The position numbers and the translations under genes were made by a program. DNA of 64,000 bases from Amblyomma americanum. Its lineage: Eukaryota > Arthropoda > Arachnida > Ixodida > Ixodidae. Location: assembly GCF_052857255.1 (NCBI RefSeq), contig NC_135497.1, positions 190,687,485-190,751,484 on the forward strand. The letters are read 5' to 3'. Positions 31,861-43,666 of this stretch are shown here, in pieces (the first letter of the stretch is position 1; each line of letters starts with the position of its first letter). The notes under the pieces were generated by a model. The model saw only the letters and a program-made list of their open reading frames with translations, did no database searches and had not been told where the DNA came from.

Positions 31861-33319
31861 TTGAAACGGGCGGAAATATATACAGTGGGTAGTGGCGGAG
31901 AGAAGGATGGAGAGAGGGCAAAGCGCATGGCAAATGGGGCCGCAACAAAAGAAAGACCAAGAACAAACCTTAAAAAACATGAAACAGAAGTCAATGGGAA
32001 CGCGATACCAGTGAAACTAGACAATCTGAGGACGCTTTAAAATTCTGTGAGCACGTGCGCTGAGAACGGACAGATAACCAAAAATCAGACAAGACTCACA
32101 ACATAAGATCTAGGCCACAAAACCAGACACTGAAAGAACCAATAGCCGCTTCATAGAAAACAAAAATGAAACAAAAATACAGCGCCAAGAAAAGACGCCG
32201 AAACAAAGCTAGAATTTTCAAACATGAAGGTAGACATGATTCAGCGAAAACTGTAAAAAAAACTTGTAGGGTGGTCCGACGGGCCTGCAAATGAATGCTA
32301 AGTCTTATCCCACCATTACAGACAGGGGAAAAGCGACTGGAAAGCTCGAAGCGCGAACAATCTACTTTCTGGTAAACAGGGACTTGTTTCGAGGAACACG
32401 AAGCAGGCTCACAGCTTCGTCTTTTGAGCGAAAATTAGCAGACAGGAAGTGTAAAGCTGTGCAGGTACGGCCTTATAGGGAGCCAACATTCCCGCGGTCA
32501 GGTGTCGCCACGTGCCATTTATGTACATTTACAGCAACGATGCAGGGTAGACTGATCTTCAGTTGGAGGACAGCGGCTCGCCGAAACAAATTCACGAATC
32601 AAGTTTTGACACACGCCATAAAAGCGCATGTGCCTCAGATTTGGATGCAAGTAGGCAAATAATTTTGCACTTCGCACGCTAAAACCTAACGACGTGCCGC
32701 AAGCAGTGCAATCGGAATACACGATTTTCATATGCACGGAGCAAGACAAACCATTTAATGCTAACGCAATACTATTACGCGCATGAACTTCAATAGCCCC
32801 ATTACGGGTAGTGGCGCCATTCTGGAACCAAAGGCATATCTATCGTCGTAAATGATAATACAAGCGAGCGCACGAAATAGATCCCACCGAGAATCAAATG
32901 CTCGTATGCAGTCATAAACAACCGAGCATTTAGAAACACTGATTGTATCCGCCCGACGTATTCGGGAAAAAAATGTACCGGGCCGGAACATCTTACGTTT
33001 ACCACACCGTTAAGAACAAACTCGGAACAGTCCTTTTTATCTCGCCATACTTGTGTTGCTTGCGCGGTTACGAAAGCTCTGCTACTGAGATTCTCAACAT
33101 TAATGCTGAGCGAAAGTGCACTCTCGCTTTATTAGATGTGGCGTTTGAAGCGTCTGAGAGTGATTAGGAAATTTTGCAGCAAATGGGCCATGGCATAGGA
33201 TCAAGCCATGGATGTAATATGAGAGTATGAGTGTCCAACACATGCTGTACGAGGATCATCTCAAACGCGAACCAGTAGAGAACAAGCGGATGCAGTTGGT
33301 ACGTCTCAACCAGCACTAA
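31861..33319. other. No supported gene
   Basis: Probably includes more of a decayed Penelope-like copy up to about 32.3 kb. No motif of its protein was found. Confidence 0.3.
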
Positions 33320-33490
33320 AAACATGATGGTGGTAGAGCACCCGCCTCGGCTTCGGGAGGTGGTGGGTTCGACTCCCAGTGCCGGCCGGTTACCCACCGG
33401 TTTCCTCAAAATGGGTACAAGCTACAGCAAGGCCTGATGCTCGGCTTCGTAGAGCTACATAACTTGGCAAAGGAGCCTAAGCTTTCAAAT
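33320..33490 (+). mobile_element. tRNA-like SINE of a third family
   Basis: 'atggtggtagagcacccgcc', 'ggtgggttcgactcccagtg' (B-box GGTTCGACTCC) and 'accggtttcctcaaaatggg' occur in order. A genuine tRNA is unlikely because the cloverleaf arms do not pair and the sequence continues into a non-tRNA body. Confidence 0.6.
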
Positions 33491-33965
33491 CCCGTCCTTG
33501 TTGGCTTGGAAGAGAAACAGCGCTAAGAGAGAACCACTTCATGAAAAACATGATGGTCTCTTCATCGTTTAACGATGTTTCTGTTACCACCACGATCGCG
33601 CAGGCGTCAAAACTACAAAACAGTAACGGTGGTCAAGCGCCATCAAAACAACCAAGAAAACTCGAAACGTGCGTGCACACTAAACAATTATCGAAGGCCT
33701 ATAGCACTCCCTAGCTTTGTTTGGCGATAGCACAAGAACCTCTTCGAGCTTGTCAAGCACGACCTAACACGATCTCACTAACTCCACACACGAATCCAAA
33801 CTGATTAGTGTTGACGTTTCACGCTTCGCGCTTTGAATTTGGCGAGGTGCTAGTTCGCGAAGCACGCACGATCGAGGCCTCGAAGGGCGCTCGCCCTGTA
33901 AGTTCAGCGGCGGAACTTTAAGCCGTGATCTTTAAGCTAACACTTAACAAGCAACGGGAGAAACA
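33491..33965. other. No supported feature
   Basis: Nothing recognised. Confidence 0.3.
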
Positions 33966-34172
33966 ATGGTAGACACCCATGCAATTCTGCGTGGACTAAA
34001 CGCAATCCTAAACGAAAATATTGCATGCAGAGCAAAGCTGGCTTCATTACGGGCAGCTATAGCCAGCGAGCGAGCACGTGTTAATGCAGAAAGTAGTGAT
34101 CGGGCTGCAACATATAGGCAAATAATCCGGTGCCTCAAAAGAGGCCTACTGAAAAAAGTGCCGTTATTGTGA
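33966..34172 (+). CDS. Hypothetical small coiled-coil protein (68 aa)
   Basis: The ATG lies in 'acaatggt', an acceptable animal start context. The product has a helix-forming, charged centre (KLASLRAAIASERARVNAES) and no signal peptide, membrane segment or known domain. 'caggtcagcg' just past the stop resembles a splice donor, but the stop codon precedes it. A partly overlapping frame (34130-34570, 146 codons) has no recognised domain either. Both could be chance. Confidence 0.25.
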   Translation: MVDTHAILRGLNAILNENIACRAKLASLRAAIASERARVNAESSDRAATYRQIIRCLKRGLLKKVPLL

Positions 34173-34570
34173 AACAGGTCAGCGACCCGATGGCGGCGGA
34201 CTCGTCACAGGCCGCTCATGGTGACTCAGAGGATGCACGTTTGCGTCACGTACGTAGTAGCGGCCACCGGGAAAAATTCCTCAACACGGTACGCTATTCT
34301 GAACCCACCTTCAGCCACAGCCTAGAATCAAACGGTCGTGAAGGATCGGAACATGCTACAAGGGCAGAGCCGAAGCCGATAAATTCTAGCGCTGAGCAGA
34401 ACAAGCTCTGTCGTTGCAAACTTACGCCTATTAAAAACGCGATTTCTTTAGATGAAAGCATGATCGACAGCGTGCTCACACATTTGTCTGCGTTCTTTAA
34501 AAGCCGGATAGCATCACTCTCCCCTCTTTCAGTCTTACATTTTGCCTTGGGAGGGATGTGCAGTTTTTAA

Positions 34571-34929
34571 AGCCGGGGTAACGTCACTCGGTCCTCGTGT
34601 CATCGCGGAGTTCTTTGAAATGGAATACATGCAGCAACTATAGCCCACTACAAAATGCTGCTAATCTCGCATAAATGCTAACAATGTCGCCGAGCACATA
34701 AATTACGGAGCCAGGGGAACACAAATTGAGATGATAATTTTCACCGTAGGGAATATAATTAACTTAAATTCCTAGTTATTTTTAGCTGCTGCGACGAGCG
34801 TCCATGTTTATATCGGAAACATTGAGGTGGTCGCATTTCTAGACTACTCCATTTGCTAAACTTCGTCTAGATCAGGTGTATTCCGAGGTACTCGGCCGCA
34901 AAGATTCAACTGATTCCGCATAGTTACGC
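34571..34929. other. No supported feature
   Basis: Nothing recognised. Confidence 0.3.
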
Positions 34930-35705
34930 ATTGTTGTGACCCAACCCCGACCTCCAGCCTTGGGGGATGAGCACACGCTGTCGACTCTCAGTGTAGGCAC
35001 GGCCACTGCGGCGACAGCAAGCTTCGTCTGGAGACAGCCAACAATCTTTGCTAGTGCATCGTATGACTACATGAGGTAGATTGCTCCCAAGGTCTGTCTT
35101 AATGGACCTCTCGGAGTGGACCCGACGTCATCTGGGTCCAATTACTGTTTAGCCCCATCACACTGAAACCATCTTCAACGCCAAAGAACGTCGTACCGAA
35201 CTAGGAATACAAAAGGCCTCCTTTCCAGTTTGCCTTCTGCGTGCCGAGTGTGTGCGTGCAGTATGCCCCATCCGTCGCTACCGTGTCTACAGACAAATGA
35301 GCAGTTTCCGGGGAGCAGTTTCCCTACACCGCGTAGCCTTGCGCATGGGGACTAACGAAGAAAAGGTGCGGGCCACGCGTGTCGATTACCAGCGGAACCT
35401 GAGAACGCCACTCGCGGACCTACCGCTGTCTGCTTCACCGATATGGCATCTTCCCCACCCTCAAGCTCAACACGGGAAGGTAGCGTGTCCACTGGTGAGG
35501 GTGGTGTGAGCAGTGCCCAACTTTCATGACACACCTTCATCGGCAGGCCCGGCCTGCAGTCAAGGGATTTTAGGGCATGAAAGCCCTAAAAAACGCGGCA
35601 GAAAGTGTGGCCGAGAGACGCTCCCCTTCGTTAAGACTCTTGTGCCTTGCGTTCTAAAAATGAATATAAACTTGTGCAGTCCTCTACTCTTCGTCACCAA
35701 CCTCC
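34930..35705 (+). repeat. LTR-like repeat, partner of 8915-9440
   Basis: It begins tgttgtgaccc, carries 'gaatataaacttgtgcagtc' near 35662 as a possible polyadenylation signal and tail region, and its centre (35390-35570) matches the 9-kb copy in reverse. No internal gag or pol lies beside it, so a solo LTR is the likeliest reading if it is an LTR at all. Confidence 0.4.
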
Positions 35706-36489
35706 GGCTCCTGCTCTCCAATCTTCGGCCGCTCCGTTCCTTCTTGAACGCGTCGACGGACATGGGCTGCATAAGCTGGGAGCACTGGTGCGATGGGCTA
35801 CAACAGCGCGCAAGGCGGTGGCAGTCAACTCGAAGCTCCTCCGTGGTGTTGCCCAGCAGTTTCGTCGGCCATTTCTTAGAGTCGAAAGTGCAATGGAAAC
35901 AGTCGTCAGTTTCACCGGTCGCTCTGCGCCGTTGGCAGACGAAAGGCCTCGCCACGCCGGATGGAATTTCGCGCTGATCGTCAACGCCTTGCACGCGCAG
36001 TTACGCGGATCAAACTGAAAGCTTGGAAACGAATACCGCGCAATACACACGTGCTAGGGAAATGTTAGTAAATGAAACTGTGCTGGAATGACTCCCTCTA
36101 AATATACAACACAGATATCCCCGCTAACTGCACGAAACATTTGTCAGCGGATTTAGAACCATGAGATACCAACCATCCCACAACTCGTTTTGAGGAATTA
36201 AAAGTGCCATAATTAGTTTTAAGAAGGTAATATCGGCCCTATCTGCTTTTGTTCCCAAGTATGCGCCCTGGAAAGTTTTGGCCCCGGTAGCACCTTGTGT
36301 ATACAGATGTTACTGCCCTGTCCGCATACAAGCGAAACGCTGAAGTACGGACAGGTACAGACTGTGATGCCCTGTTTGATGAAAGAATAAAATTACAAAT
36401 AAGAATATCTATGCCGTGCCTACAGCGTCCTCCATCTTCTCCCCAATACCTATATAGTTCGGTTGTTGTGCTGAGTTGAGTAAAAGGGA
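35706..36489. other. No supported gene
   Basis: Overlapping open frames at 35.5-36.05 kb on both strands give no recognisable domain. Confidence 0.3.
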
Positions 36490-37157
36490 GCGATAACGCG
36501 TGCTATGCATGCTAACCACGGCGATAAAACTGCTGTTAGACCACAACGGTATACAGAACACGGCTCTTTTTCTTGATGCTTATGCATGTCTTGGCGTCAG
36601 CATTTTTACATGCAGCGGAGAAGCCTACTTATCCAAGCAACGGTTCTAAGCAGGGATGACAGTGAACAAGCAGCGTTTACATAACACACTGCAAGGAGGT
36701 GGAGCACCTCAGTCATTTAAGGTGTGTAAGATAGCGAAGCACTGTATGAAAACAAATAAGCGAGCTCCTTAAATAAATGGTACCGCCGTCATTCTACTTT
36801 GAATGAGTGCAACTACTACTCGATTGCCAGCTGGCGTTAACATGCTTTTCAATTATTCGCGACTTTTTCGAATAAAAACGAAATTTGAAAACTGAAATCG
36901 GCATACTTCTAACGGGATTTCGTCGTTGAAACCGACTAGTCCAGCCTCTAATTGAACTTCACCAAGGTGGGCTGATGGGTTGGTACACTAATAATACCAA
37001 AGTCCACAAGTAGAACGTGGATTAAACTTGTTCAGTGCTGTTTCCAATTTCAAAGAAAAATTATATTTTCCTGCTTCATTGGTATTAAAATGCCTTATAC
37101 TGTCAGTCGAAAACCAAGTGAACACGGCTTGAGGGTGAACCTCAGTCCCATAGGCAA

Positions 37158-37185
37158 CGTTTCGACAAGGGGACTTGTCGAAACG
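37158..37185. repeat. Perfect 12-bp hairpin
   Basis: cgtttcgacaag, loop ggga, cttgtcgaaacg. The block C counterpart at about 53028-53055 is degenerate. Confidence 0.75.
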
Positions 37186-37391
37186 ATGACAACTGGTCTA
37201 AGGATATCCCTCAACGTTTCTTCACCTTCTTTTGTGTTAATAGTAAATTCCATCGTCCTGTCCTCTCTCTATTGCAGATTGCGTCAATCTTAGATAAAAT
37301 CTTTCCTGTCCTCTCGGGCTTCAGTTTTAAATCAGTCCGGTTGCCGTCATGCGGACCATGCCAATGCTTCCGTGAACCACCTCGTAGTTAC

Positions 37392-37586
37392 CTCCCTGAG
37401 GAGGAGCGACTGGGCCGAAATAGCTCGTCAGAAAAGTCAAAGCCTCGTCGAGCTCTGTCCTCGGAAGGCGAAGGCATCGCTTCATCAGAGCGGCATGGGC
37501 CTGGGCTACGTTTATACTAGTGTCATCAGGGCGCATTTCTGATGTGGCCAGCGTGACATCATCCTCCTGGTCTACCTTAATAGGAT
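37392..37586 (-). CDS. Exon-like ORF, 65 codons, intact in block B only
   Basis: On the minus strand the segment is preceded by 'gtgccattcgttgcag' (acceptor-like) and followed by gtaact (donor-like). Its 195 bases are an exact multiple of three. It encodes an acidic, helix-rich stretch (DQEDDVTLATSEMRPDD; AHAALMKRCLRLPRTELDEA; LTFLTSYFGPVAPP). The frame is open beyond both splice sites (37327-37602). In block C the same region keeps AG and GT at both edges but has several stop codons. This suggests a once-spliced gene that decayed in C. No domain is recognised. If it is real, the gene runs on the minus strand and the 228-bp array would lie upstream of this exon. Confidence 0.4.
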
Positions 37587-38879
37587 CTGCAACGAATGGC
37601 ACAAAACGAAATGGAAAGCTACAGAATGCGGTCGGTGGTAGAGGTTAAACTTCTTATTTTTCATACTCGTTTTGGCTAGAGAAACACAACACATATATAA
37701 ACAAGAACTCAATTGTGTTCCCATGGGCTTGCACCTTTTCAAGTGACCTGTGCTCTCTTTATCTGCTGCTTTTCCTTGTACGAAAGCACTTTCTTTTGTA
37801 GAAGAAAGCATTTTTCATTCTTATCGTGGACATTGATTTTGGAAAAGCGCTGCTTTCTGACGCATAACATATCCTCAATGACACAGAAGTCCGGCAAATA
37901 TTAACATATCAAATGATGCCCTTTTATCTTCATGACACTTGCCAGACACCAAACGCTGCAACAAAAATTCACCCTGTTTAACCGCAATGCTTCCTAAGTG
38001 TGTACCATTAAATACTATTAGCACCAATAAACACTTCTAACGTGGAACTGAGAAGCGGGAATTTATTTAGTCCCGAAGCGACGCAAACACGGCAAAACGC
38101 TATCTTTTGCCATTCTCCCAATCCTTACGCCTTGGTCACCTTAATTAGCAAAAAAACCAAAAACCCTTAAACTTGCTGCTTATAATAAATTAAGAAGCCA
38201 GTTTTCTTTAAAGTAACGCAGAGTACGAACTATTTCACCCAATTTACATGACGGAGCATTTTAGACGTATACCTAGTATGATGGTAGGCAAAATGTGCTT
38301 AAATTTCAGGACACCACTGCTCAGACCCTGGTTCGAATTAAACCCCTGAAAAAATTATAGCATAAAAACAGAGTTAATTCGCATCAAAAGCGAACAGAGA
38401 AGACGATAAAGTGGCCTTCGTCAGTCTCGTGCACGCCGCGCTCGCGTGCAATGAGTAAAAGAGAAAGAGAATTCTGCAACGTTAGAGATACTGTTCCGCG
38501 CCCAATACACGGTCGTTCATCCTGCTTAGCTCACAGTTCTCTGAACACTCCGACATATTTCCCACAAGCCTTGGAGACTGGCACACCGTTATCAACTGCT
38601 ACCTTGCTTTACCACGCCGACACGAGAGCCCGGCGTCAACTGCGCCCTCAGCCAAGAGGCTTTTACTGGTAAGCTTATCAAGCATCGGTTTCCGCTCTTG
38701 TCCTTAGCCCTGAACAGTTCCCTGGTTTCTGCAGCGGCCACCCACTAGCCATCGAAGCCGCCTGGCAAGGATCAGCAAGGGCAACGCCATGCGACATCGA
38801 AGGAAGGCGCTCTTCGGCTACTCCTCGGCGCGGCCGCAACTTCGCAGATCCCCAACTTCCGAGCTCTTGACCAGCTCCC

Positions 38880-40590
38880 AGACCCACTCTTTGGCGTACG
38901 TTTGCCTTGATGGCAATAAAGATGGTCCTGAGCAAGGAGTCTACCAGGCAAGTGAGGAAAGCGCCGTCTTCGTGCTTGTAGGCGGTGGCTGTGCGGGCCG
39001 AGCACCTCGTGACGAGCGGAACACGTATTCGCCACCGCTGTTCCCACTATTCAGAGAGTATCTGCCGGCACTGTTTCAGGACGGCCATCGAGCAGGAGGA
39101 GCTGGGAAACTTACACAGTGGTTTCCGCCGAGCGTGGAGGCGATTCGCCTCGGAATGAGCCAGGACCCGACCACGTTGGTGCAGTTGCCTCCCTCCTGCT
39201 GCTCTTGCTCTGTGGCAAAGAATACCGACCGTCTCGTGAAGCCTCAGTCCTCGCATTCACCATCGCGGTTCTCACTGCAGAATGTGTTATCTGCTGGCAC
39301 TGCTCCTGGGTGCCCATCGAGAAGGTGGAGCTGGCATACTTCTTTTGCGGTGTCGGCCAGACATGGAGGCGATTCAGCCGGGACGGAGCCAGGACAGGAC
39401 CAGGTTGGTGTAGTCTCCTTCGTCTTGCTGCTCGTCCACTGTAGCAGAGCATATCGACCATCTCGTGACGTCACAGTCCTTGCGTTCACCATCACGACTG
39501 TCTCCGGACCCGGACAAAAAGTATCTGCTGGTATTGCTCCTGGGCGGCCATCGAAGAGGTGGAGCTGGCAGATTTCTTCACCAGTGTTGGCCAAGTATGG
39601 AGGCGATTCAGCCGGGACTGAGCCCGGACTGAAGCACGTCGAAGCAGTCGCCTTCGTCCTGCTGCTCGTCCACTGTGGCAGAGCATACCGACCACCTCTT
39701 GTCGCCACAGTACGTGCAGTTACCATCACGGCTCTCCTTGGAGAAAGAGTATCTGCTGGCACTGCTCCTGGGCGGCCATCGAAAAGGTGGAGCTGGCAGA
39801 CTTCTTCACCACTGTCGGCCAAGCATGGAGGTGATTCAGCGGGGACTGAGACAGGACTGGAACAGGTTGGTGCAGTCGCCTTCGTCCTGCTTCTCGTCGT
39901 CTCTGGCAGAGCATACCGACAACCTCGTGTCGCCACAGTCCGTGCATTTACCATCACGGCTCTCCCTGAAGAAAGAGTATCTGCTGGCACTGCTCCTGGT
40001 CGGCCATCGAAGAGGTGGAGCTGGCAGACGTCTTCACCAGTGTTGTACATGCATGGAGGCGATTCAGCCGGGACTGAACTAGGACTAGAGCAGGTTGGTG
40101 CAGTCGCATTCATCCTGCTACTCGTCCACTGTGGCAGAGCACACCGACCACCTCGTGTCGCCACAGTCCATGCATTTACCATCACGGCTCTCCCGGGAGA
40201 AAGAGTATCTGCTGACAGTGCGCCTGGTCGGCCATCGAAGAGGTGGAGCTGGCAGGCTTCTTCACCAGTGTCGGCCAAGCATGGAGGCGATTCAGCGGGG
40301 ACTGACTCAGGACTGGAGCAGGTTTTTGCAGTCGCCCTCGTCCTGTTGTTCGTCGTCTCTGGCAGAGCATACCGAGCATCTCGTGGTGCCACAGTCCCTG
40401 CCTTCACCATCCCGGCTCTCCCTGGGGAAAGAGTATCTGCGGGCACTGCTCCTGGTAGGCCATCGAGGATGAGCTGGCAGATTCTCTCAGCCATCTGTGC
40501 CAGTAGTGGAGGCGACTCAGCTGGAACTGAGCAAGGACTCGTTCAGGCAAATGCGGGAACCTCCTCTCTGATGCTCGCCCTCTGTGGTCG
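38880..40590 (+). repeat. 228-bp tandem array B, about 7 units
   Basis: Starts of 'tatctgctggcac' lie at 39059, 39288, 39522 and 39750, then continue at 228-base steps to about 40434. Spacings are 229, 234, 228, 228, 228 and 228. The plus strand is open for 616 codons (38789-40639) and the minus strand for 416 (39244-40494). The two frames share their third codon positions. The plus product repeats 'AVAFVLLLVHCGRAYRPP' and 'GERVSAGTAPGRPSKRWSWQ'. The minus product repeats 'DGRPGAVPADTLSPGRAVM' and 'PAESPPCLADTGEEVCQLHL'. No signal peptide or known repeat domain is recognised, and either or both frames may be non-coding. Confidence 0.8.
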
Positions 40591-41449
40591 CGCTATCTAT
40601 TATAGTAATGATTATTACCAATTCTACACAATGCCCTAAAGGCGGTCTAATGGAAAAGCGAATGATAGCAAATATTTCGATGACTGAAACAATTCATGAT
40701 GCAAAACTTACACAACGGCGTTCTGAAGGCATGTTTTAGAGCTTTTGAACCATAATTGGCAACTTATTTAAAAATGTACCTCTTCAAAAAGTGGTAATAA
40801 AATAATAGCGTAGCGATAAACAGCTTTGTCTGTTGTGAGTATTTAAGGAACTTAGTGTCCCAAACTCAGGGGTATGTGTAGCATTGTGCAAGAGAATGCC
40901 ATGTGCTTTTACCTGCACCAGGGGTAATGAAGCAAAAGCAAGGTTATGTTGGTACTTCCTTGAGATATGTATCACATGATACGGAAAACGTGATTCCGGG
41001 CCCTTGAGCACGAGGCATCGTCTGTCGTGGCTAATTTTTGTTCCCTCAGTGTGATACGCTATCACGCGCGTACCTTCGCATTGATTGCGCATTTTCTTTA
41101 GCTACACTTCCTAATGGGCACTATTTCGATACCTGTCAGTTTCTAACCTGTTTACAATGCTGTGTTATTGGGTTGCATTTTTTGTATTTCTTTTGCAAGC
41201 GCGGCACTGAGTTCACTTGTGAGCCGGAAGAAAGAACAAAAAACTTCAGCTCCTCCTACCGCTCTGAACAAATATTTGGTAGTTATGATACACTGGGATC
41301 TCATTAAAGGGCTCTGAAGAGGCTCACAATAATCTTGCGGTAAGCCTATAATGTTAAAGGACGTGCTTCAAAAATATCCTGCAGCAAGATTTTTTTTCAG
41401 TGCGTTTCGCGGAAGCCGAGTTTTCCGTATTCTTTTATTTTTTTTTCTT

Positions 41450-41730
41450 GAAGAAATGAAATCACGCAATAACTCACTTTTCTCGGTGGACACGGCAACC
41501 GCGCCGTAAGGGAAGGGAGGGAGTGAAAGAAGAAAAAATGAGGTGCCGTAGTGGAGATCTGTGAATTAATTTCAACCACCTGGGGATCATTAACGTGCAC
41601 TGACTTCATACAGCACACGGGCGCCTTTTGCTTTTCGCCTCCATCGATAGGCGGCCGCTGCGGTTCGGTTCGAAGCCGGGTACTCCGGCTCAGTATCCGA
41701 GCGCCTTAACCACTGAACCACCGCAGCGGG
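41450..41730 (-). mobile_element. tRNA-derived SINE, near full length
   Basis: The minus strand runs from 'ccgctgcggtggttcagtgg' through a GGTTCGAACC-like B box, 'aagtcagtgcacgttaatga', 'ccactacggcacctcatttt' and 'ttacggcgcggttgccgtgt'. The T-rich end is at about 41440 on the plus strand. Absent from block C at the matching place. Confidence 0.85.
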
Positions 41731-41735
41731 TAGTT

Positions 41736-41906
41736 ATCTGTTGTTAAATCTGAATTTCCGCGTTTTCCCACTTTTCTCTGTCTCTCGTCACTTTTGCACA
41801 CTGAAATATCGGCACTCCTTCGCCGGCCCCACCCACTCGGCCTATCCGCCAGCTGCTGTAGGGCGCGGAGTTCCCCGGGGGTGTAGCTTCCGGCAGCGGC
41901 CATGGT
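41736..41906 (-). CDS. Possible N-terminal coding fragment
   Basis: The minus-strand ATG at 41904-41902 lies in a strong context (accatggcc) and opens MAAAGSYTPGELRALQQLAD, then RPSGWGRRRSADISV. No domain is recognised and there is no donor I would defend. It could be a retrocopied 5' end or chance. Confidence 0.2.
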
Positions 41907-43205
41907 AGCTGCGCGACGTGTTGAAACAGTTCGTACGGCGAACGATTGATAGCCCTCCGCTGCTGACGTAACGACCGCTACATGACGCGTTGCACACGGA
42001 TTCGGGGCGAAAGCCCGGCACAGCTGGTGGCCCCGAGGCGTAAAAGCGGGAATTTTTAAAAATGTATTGTAAATCATTGGCTTGCTTTTGAGGTCTCTTG
42101 CACGGCATGAACGCTCGGTGGCCTGTACTCTACATCATGCAAGCTTATTATTGTCAACCTCAAGCCTTTCACGGACGCTTTAAAGGGCACCGAAACCGAG
42201 CAGAAGGTGGTCTATATTGATAGGGCACCGCTTTTTAGAAAAAAAACAACAGAACACTCTCACCGAATACAGAGCTTTCATAAGGTTAATGTGAACAGGA
42301 AACAAAAAACGGTGATGTCGCCACCATCGGCCGATTTCGCATGTAAAATGAGGACGTCGACACGGATTTGTCGGCGTAGATCCCACTGGCTACGGAACAC
42401 AGTCATTCACTTCAAATCAGTCCGACACGTCCTTTTTGGGTAAGGACGTTACGAATTTGAATCGACGAGCGGGAATATTCTGAAATCCAATTTTATCGAC
42501 GTTGAATGCGTTGTTTGCTCCCGGCCGAACGTCAACCTAGCCGGAAAGAACCAGAGAATCAAGCTTTACTCTGAACAGTATTTCGCTGTAGGTGTCCCTT
42601 TCATTCGAAATCACTTAATTTGAACTTTTCGCTTATTCTAACTGGCGCTTCTGTACCGTGAAAATCAAATATATTTCAATTAGAGTAAACACCTGGTCAT
42701 GCGATAGCGCCAGCGCACGCTGCGGTTAATCTGAACAGAGCCCACAGTTGACATGCTTATGCCACTTAAGCGAAGAAGCGCTGCTAGAAGCGGGGTCCAT
42801 GGTCGCCTGGACCGCCTCTCTTCCAAGCCTGAGTCCACGGGATTCGGTTATAAGTGCTGCTACCGAACTAAGAGGAGTAGATAGGCTTTCGAGGACAGAG
42901 CTGCACAATAAGCTTTTATTTTACATGTGTATGGCACCATGAAAGCAGCACTGCAACCCACATCCTTCGGCTACATCTAGGAGAACCACAATCCCTAGGA
43001 TTTTCCCTTTGGGGATCTGTTTCAATCACGTCCTATGGTCAGCGGATTGTATCTTCAGGAGCCACCCGAGGTCATGATATGTCACCACATATTAATTCTC
43101 GTAGTTCTTCTGGTGGAGACGGGGAAGCCGCCGTAGAGGGTGACACGCTCCGCTAGAGAACCAATTACCCACCTCGGGAGAGTGGAGAGCTGTTGCTTTA
43201 CTAGA

Positions 43206-43399
43206 CAATTTCATAACAGAGTGCGTGGAAAACCAGCGGAAAGGACGTGTTCACAAGCAGGTCAAGTACGCAGGACAACGCTGCACAACGCTTCCAGCTT
43301 GTGAACTTCTCCTGCTTGTGAACGCGTCCTTTCCGCTGGTTTTCCACGTACCGTGCACCAACTGGCCAAACAAGCTACGCCTCTTCAATTTTATAACAG
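43206..43399. mobile_element. 166-bp foldback insertion with 14-bp target duplication
   Basis: caatttcataacag (43206-43219) and caattttataacag (43386-43399) flank a hairpin. The arms begin 'gtggaaaaccagcggaaagg' (from about 43226) and end 'cctttccgctggttttccac' (to about 43349), about 37 paired bases with one or two mismatches. The block C counterpart (about 62075) lacks it. Confidence 0.8.
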
Positions 43400-43666
43400 C
43401 GTATGCAAGCATACGTACGCTAAACGCAAGCATTTCGCGGAATGCTACGCCGTTTGTCCCGTTCGTGCCTTTAGATCAGTGTACGTAAACGTGTAAATTA
43501 ACTGGAAAAATTGCAGCGCAGCAGTAACAAATACGAGACGAGAAGGACGCAAACACAAGCGCTGACTAACAACTGTGTTTTATTGCTCTGAGCCAGCCTA
43601 TATAAGAACTAGGTACAAAACAACAAAACAGAAACCAACACATCACCTCACGCATTCGTGGCACGA

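Noticed and set aside
33334..33390. tRNA-like sequence with a B box
   Set aside because: The acceptor and anticodon arms do not pair and the sequence continues into a SINE-like body, so it is not called a tRNA gene.
38789..40639. 616-codon plus-strand ORF taken as a definite protein-coding gene
   Set aside because: The opposite strand is open too, unit spacing breaks register once, and a rough codon-position count shows no excess at third positions. Kept as a repeat with unresolved coding status.
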